Source of the DNA: Sambucus nigra
Lineage: Eukaryota > Streptophyta > Magnoliopsida > Dipsacales > Adoxaceae
DNA length: 64,000 nucleotides
Reading direction: 5' to 3'
NCBI GenBank assembly: GCA_949130495.1
Contig: OX422211.1
Span: forward strand, 446,036,219 to 446,100,218
Of the stretch, positions 59,762-64,000 are shown one piece after another. The notes beneath the pieces were generated by a model. It did no database searches. It was not told where the DNA came from and worked only from the letters and a program-made list of their open reading frames with translations. The translations under genes were made by a program, and so were the position numbers. Within the stretch, counting starts at the first letter, position 1. Each line of letters starts with the position of its first letter.

Positions 59762-61414
59762 ATGTCTCCTTCAGATATTAAGGAGAAGATGATGATGCTG
59801 TTTATGATGATGTCGTCTGGGGTCAGTGGTAGTGGAGGCGACGAGGGCTCTTCCGCCCCTAGGCTCCCCAAATATGGGAAATATGGGATTACCGTCGAGA
59901 ACAAATCGGAGATATTAGCGAGATCCCTCGTTCTGCTAAAGACGATCATCGGCCCGGGGTTTATGAGTTGGAAGGAGGTGCCATATGAGCTCAAGTTAGC
60001 TGTTTGGGCGGCACTACAAGTAATATATTTATATCTATATTTATATGAATATTTCAATTTCAATTTCAATTTCAATTTCAATTTCAATTTCAATTTCAAT
60101 TTCAATTTCAATTTCAATTTCAATTTCGATTTCATATTTATATTTATATTTATTCGCAACTAACATTGTATTTGTTGGACAAGAACAATTCAACTTGGAT
60201 CCAAAGCTACGCGATCCCGTGTTGGAGCAGATTAGGAAGCAACTCAAGTCGTGAAAAAAAAATATGCAAGCACGGTACTTTGGGAAAACACGAGAGTCGA
60301 TTATCCAATGGCGTGAATCTGTCCCCCCAAGGAGCGGATCTCATTGGCACAATGGCAGAAGTTCATTGACAATGAGATCGAGGATCGACAATTGGCATCT
60401 CGCCAATCGGGGAGGGAAAATCGGGCAAAAAAGACGGACGTGCACTACTCCGACCGGACCTCTTACGCCGAGGTGGAGCATAGGATGCAGGTAAGATTTA
60501 ATTTTTCTATAACTACAAAAATATATTATTCTTCATTATTTTACTTTGCGGGGCCGATACTAATTTTACTTTACTTTATTTTATTTCAGGGGGTAGGGAG
60601 TGGGCCAGGGGGTAAGCCACATAGGCTCGATACTTATGTGGCTCTTCGGACGAAGAAGGGGAAGGACAAGGAGGTGTCCCCGAGCGTCGCGGCCATGATT
60701 GTAAGTAATCCGACAGTTTAATTTTTGTTAATTACGTTATAAGTTTTTAGTTTACTTATTTTACTAATCATGTGCTTTTTGTCGTTTCAGGCAAAGCTTA
60801 AGGAAGTGCATGAGTCGCAGTCTGATGCCGACAAGGCATCTTTGTCCACAGATGCACTTAGCCAAGTGCTTGGCTCTGATCGCAAGGGGAGGACAAGGGG
60901 GGTGAGCTCGCGGGTGGCCAAATCTAGGATCATCGGATTGGAGACGAACGACACTGGGTTGGCTCGAACGGTGGATTCACACGACGCGAAGCTGTCCCGT
61001 TTGTAGGCGACGGTCCAAGATATGTACGCATTCATGAAGCGTACGTTGGGCGGAGACCGTAAAGGGAAAGGGAAAGGGAAGGAGAAGGCGGTGGAGGAGG
61101 AGGTGCGGGAGGACGAGGCACAGGATGACGAGGATGTGGACCTCGCTGCTTCATCACCGACACGTTCGTACTTCGATGATCCACTTCCCTATTTGGCGCC
61201 CTTCAACAGACCAATGTCGACACTTGGTTGGCCGAACGTGTTCATATTGGACGTATTTGATGGCCAGCGGATAGGGCGGGGGTTGAGGGACCCTAATATC
61301 GTCCAGGGTGGAATAGTTCATGGACGTGCGCTTCAAGAGATGGAGTCCAGGGTGCTCGTCACGCATGTCATACCCGGGAAGGAGAACTCCCTATTGTGGT
61401 TGCGCGAACAATGA
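59762..61414 (+). pseudogene. CACTA-associated TNP-like protein (Transposase_24 type), broken
   Basis: Exon 1 (59762-60019) opens MSPSDIKEKMMM and ends WAALQ before GT. An intron with a TTTCAA hexamer array follows. Then come FNLDPKLRDPVLEQIR, ESIIQWRESVPPR and the conserved WQKFIDNEIEDRQLASRQ, RENRAKK and SDRTSYAEVEHRMQ (to 60489), the signature of plant Ptta/En/Spm proteins. Further exons are 60589-60700 (TYVALRTKKGKDKE) and 60791-61414 (VLGSDRKGRTRGVSSRV, then a Lys/Glu-rich tail ending WLREQ). Breaks are an A9-run stop near 60250, a shift near the C6 run at 60324, and TAG at 61004. CACTA elements use such proteins to bind ends; this one looks dead. Confidence 0.72.
60045..60130. repeat. 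TTTCAA hexamer array (about 13 units) in a predicted intron
   Basis: TTTCAATTTCAA repeats run from about 60045 to 60130. All frames are open, giving Phe-Asn, Ile-Ser or Lys-Leu dipeptide runs on either strand; these are artefacts of the repeat. Confidence 0.95.
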
Positions 61415-61699
61415 GGCACGACATATATTAGTGGGTGCGTCAATTTGTATGTCGTGTGGCCTACTCACCTCCTCAGTTTTAACAATACACCAGACATGTA
61501 GTGACATTGTTTTAAGTTTGAATTGAATTGTTTTAAGTTTGAATTGAATTGTTTTAAGTTGTTACATTTGAATTTTATCGTGATGCATATTGTCTCTATT
61601 TGAATATATATTTGCATTATCTTTAGTTTGTTTGGATATATGATGTTTGGATACTGCTGGGCAGTGGCAGTGGCCATACTGCCCAACATATTTTTTTAA

Positions 61700-61905
61700 A
61701 TTCTGACCAGAATTGTCACGGTTATTGACCGTGACAATTTTTTAAAAAAGGGTGACGTCTTTGTCACGGTTATAAACCGTGACAAACGTGTCACGATCAT
61801 TGACCGCGGCACGATCGTGATAAAAAAATTTATCTCGCCTCGAAATGTCACTGTTATTGACCTTGACAAGTTGGATTTGTCAAGGTCAATGACCTTGACA
61901 ATTCG
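61700..61905. repeat. Right sub-terminal repeats of CACTA element H
   Basis: At least six GTCACGGTTATTGACCGTGAC-like units in both orientations, including GTCAAGGTCAATGACCTTGAC close to the end. They mirror the left set. Confidence 0.88.
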
Positions 61906-61925
61906 GCAGATTTGGTGTAGTGACT

Positions 61926-63600
61926 GGCTTAATCATTACAAGACGAATCTTTAGCTCTTTCCAGATAACGAATGGTCCATTCACTAAGGAGAGATATGTC
62001 GCATCCACATCCTAAGCACAACCAACATAGCTATTCCAGATATACAAGTGATAGGTCTTATCGCCCAGGAGTCAGTTCATCTATTAGATCCACAGCGTTT
62101 CTATGATGGCCATTCGTTTTCTCCTGAAAGGTCAAACATTTTGGAAAGATTGAGGAGAGCTTCGCCTTTTGACCGTTTAGGACCTCGAGCAAATAAAAAT
62201 CCTCCTAGAGAGTTATCCAGAACTAATCAATACCCAAACGACCAACGTGAAGCTTCAATCAGATCAAGATCAAGCATCCGACGATTTGTGCATGCCGAGC
62301 AGACTTCTTAGGAAGAGATCTCAGCACAAACATATGGTCGGGATAGCCAAGCTGCTTCACACAAATCTAAGGCAGGTAACCTTTCATGAAAGGGCTTAAT
62401 CCAACGATTAGAAGATCGACAGGGAGAAATGGCAAAAGCAAAGAATCCGTTGCAGAGGAACTTTGATAAAAGGTCTCCTTTCATTCGGGAAATTATTGAT
62501 TTTCCAACTCCATCTAAGTTTAAAGCCCCTGTGGTAACCCCTAAATAAGATGGTAAAACTGACCCGATTTTTCATATCGGGTATCAAGCTGAAACCAACA
62601 TTTATTCAGTCCCTGATGAAATATGATGTTGAGCTTTTTCAAGCACCATTACGGCTTCAACCCAAATATGGTATAATAGCTTGCCCGGAAGATAAATTAC
62701 TAATTTCAATCAGCTTGCCTAGATGATCATCATCAACTTCTATTTTGGGGCCAAGCCAGTAAAGCGAGTAACCCATCTCTTGACTGTCAAGTAGCGAGTG
62801 GGGGAGACTATCAGGGAGTACATCACTCGTTTTAACAACGAGAAATTATAATTGGTTAACTATATGGATTAAACATCCATCGTCGCTCTAATGAGTGGAT
62901 TATTTCCAAAAAAACTATATTATGCTCTGGTTAAAGATCTTGCTAAAACCACGACTGAGCTCATGGCTAAGGTAGTAAAAATTATGAACGCTGAGAAAGT
63001 AATGACTGCAAAGCAGAGTCCAGCCACTAAGCCTGCGAAGAAGGATCAAAAGGAGAAGAAATCGAAGAATTACAATAAGCTAAAAAATTATGGAACATAT
63101 ACTCCATTGACTGTCAACATTCACCATATCCTAGAGGAAATCAAACACAATAAAGATTTACGATGGCTTGAGAGGTTGAGGGCACCCCCTAACAGGAGGG
63201 ACGAATCTAAATATTATGAGTTCAATAAGGATCATGGCCACTCGACTGATAACTATATCACTTTGAAGAATGAAGTAGAATAGCTTATTCGTTGAGGAAA
63301 GCTGAACAAATATGTTAATCAGTGAGTAAGTAGAGAAACAAGGGGAAGGTCAAATTTTTCGTGCAAACCAATAAATGACAGGAAAAGAAACCATGAATAT
63401 GGTTATGAAGATGATCTCAACCTGCCGAAGAATCCTAAGAAACCAGAGCATAAGGTAGCTATAATAAATTTTGGCTCTTTTGATTTTCATGTAACTATAG
63501 GTGGTTATGTAAGAGGAGGAGATCACACTGCAGAGAGAAAGGGATACCTAAATGAACCATAAATCCTATTCTTATATCCAATGAATTAACCTGAATAAAG
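61926..63600 (+). pseudogene. Element G gag (main part)
   Basis: Gag begins before the solo LTR near 56570 (NDPEPNAIHEGNTT) and resumes at 58026 and after H. Main parts are SPFDRLGPRANKN at about 62166, a capsid core with GKTDPIFHIG-like and WYNSLPG-like blocks, then SGLFPKKLYYALVKDLAK at 62890 with Lys-rich stretches. The knuckle is damaged: YEFNKDHGHSTDNY has Tyr in place of both Cys. Stops are frequent. It is close to A gag (FDRLGP and KLYY blocks shared). Confidence 0.83.
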
Positions 63601-63639
63601 ATGATCGGCCCAGGAAAGTCAATAAAAACAAACTGGTAA

Positions 63640-64000
63640 TAGGCTTCTCCAATAAAGACCTCTCTGGGGTAATGTATCCCATAATGATCCGTTAGTTGTC
63701 AAGTTTAGAATCCATGATGCCATTATCGCCAGGGTTTTGATTGATAATGGGAGCTCGGTTGATATCATGTTGAACCCCTGGTTTCAAAGTTTAGATTTGA
63801 AACTCAGTCATCTGGAACCACACCACAGGCCATTGATAGGTTTTTCGGGCTAAAAAGTCTACCAACTGGGAACAGTCAAGCTAAAGTGTTGTTCGACACT
63901 TGGCCAGCAAGCCGTACTAAAAAGATACGCTTCTTTATTATGGATAAAAATGTTCAATCTGCGTATAATATTATCCTCGGAAGAGTGGGGCTAAAGAAGT
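63640..64000 (+). pseudogene. Element G protease (cut by window end)
   Basis: The reading includes NDPLVVKFRIHDAIIARVL, then the active site LIDNGSSVDIML (D-N-G in place of D-T/S-G), LSHLEPHHRPLIGF and, after shifts, NVQSAYNIILGRVGLKK at the window end. Same arrangement as A protease. Confidence 0.82.

Larger units (their letters stand above)
58125..61922. mobile_element. Element H: CACTA (En/Spm) transposon with a broken TNP-like gene
   Basis: Terminal inverted repeats CACTACACCAAA and TTTGGTGTAGTG are flanked by the 3-bp duplication ACT (58122-58124 and 61923-61925), both diagnostic of CACTA elements. Sub-terminal zones (58140-58290 and 61700-61905) have many GTCACGGTCATTGACCGTGAC-like units in both orientations, the class of sites bound by CACTA TNPA-type proteins. 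The interior has one plus-strand gene of Transposase_24 type; the main TNPD-type transposase is missing. It is 3798 bp and is inserted in G gag. Confidence 0.95.
55958..64000 (+). mobile_element. Element G: Tat-like gypsy element, runs off the window end
   Basis: The 5' LTR (55958-56493) starts TGTTGATACTAAAAA and ends TTTTACATCAACA. The primer site ATTGGTGCCGTCTGTGGGAA follows. Gag is interrupted by a solo LTR (56609-58020) and CACTA element H (58125-61922), then continues to protease at the window end. Gag and protease resemble those of A. The possible target copy on the left is CTTAC (55953-55957); the right copy is not in the window. Confidence 0.88.

Noticed and set aside
59728..60254. 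Open frames on both strands with Phe-Asn, Ile-Ser or Lys-Leu runs
   Set aside because: All come from the TTTCAA hexamer array in a predicted intron.

Overview
The window is plant (angiosperm) nuclear DNA, almost certainly heterochromatic. It is AT-rich and built nearly entirely of LTR retrotransposons of plant-specific lineages (Ty3/gypsy Tat-like, Athila-like and Del/Tekay-like; Ty1/copia Sirevirus-like), with CACTA, hAT and Mutator-type DNA transposons. Most coding regions carry stops and frameshifts. I see no intact ordinary host gene, no tRNA or rRNA gene and no CRISPR array. The species cannot be told from the sequence. Element letters A-J are labels used only here.

Left part (1-3476): gene-free DNA with a Mutator-type MITE (372-1119, perfect 9-bp target duplication) and two fold-back sequences. 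Left nest (3477-29783): a decayed minus-strand Ty1/copia reverse transcriptase/RNase H gene is the oldest layer. It is cut by element A (3703-27633, minus, Tat-like gypsy, duplication GTTGC). A is cut by element B (4736-17339, minus, Athila-like, gag-protease only, duplication TCTAT). B is cut by element C (9881-14362, minus, Sirevirus-like, gag remnant only, duplication GCGGT). This makes a four-level nest whose boundaries are fixed by LTR pairs and 5-bp target duplications. Element A also carries, between integrase and 3' LTR, an opposite-strand gene with apparent introns, which B cuts in two.

Right nest (29784-64000): element I (plus, Tat-like) inserted into the same copia relic and is cut in its integrase by element F (plus, Del/Tekay-like chromovirus). 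F's 5' LTR is cut by element D (37010-42687, plus, Sirevirus-like gag-only, duplication AAGTA). Its leader is cut by element E (43029-51401, minus, same family as B), its gag by hAT element J (52088-53097), and its integrase by element G (55958 to window end, plus, Tat-like). G's gag is in turn interrupted by a solo LTR (56609-58020) and a CACTA transposon H (58125-61922) that carries a broken TNP-like gene.

The points of most interest are the spliced-looking antisense gene of element A, two independent families that keep only gag or gag-protease (B/E and C/D) together with conserved non-coding DNA, CG-rich palindromic motifs shared by LTRs of unrelated lineages, and the clean insertion order the nest gives.
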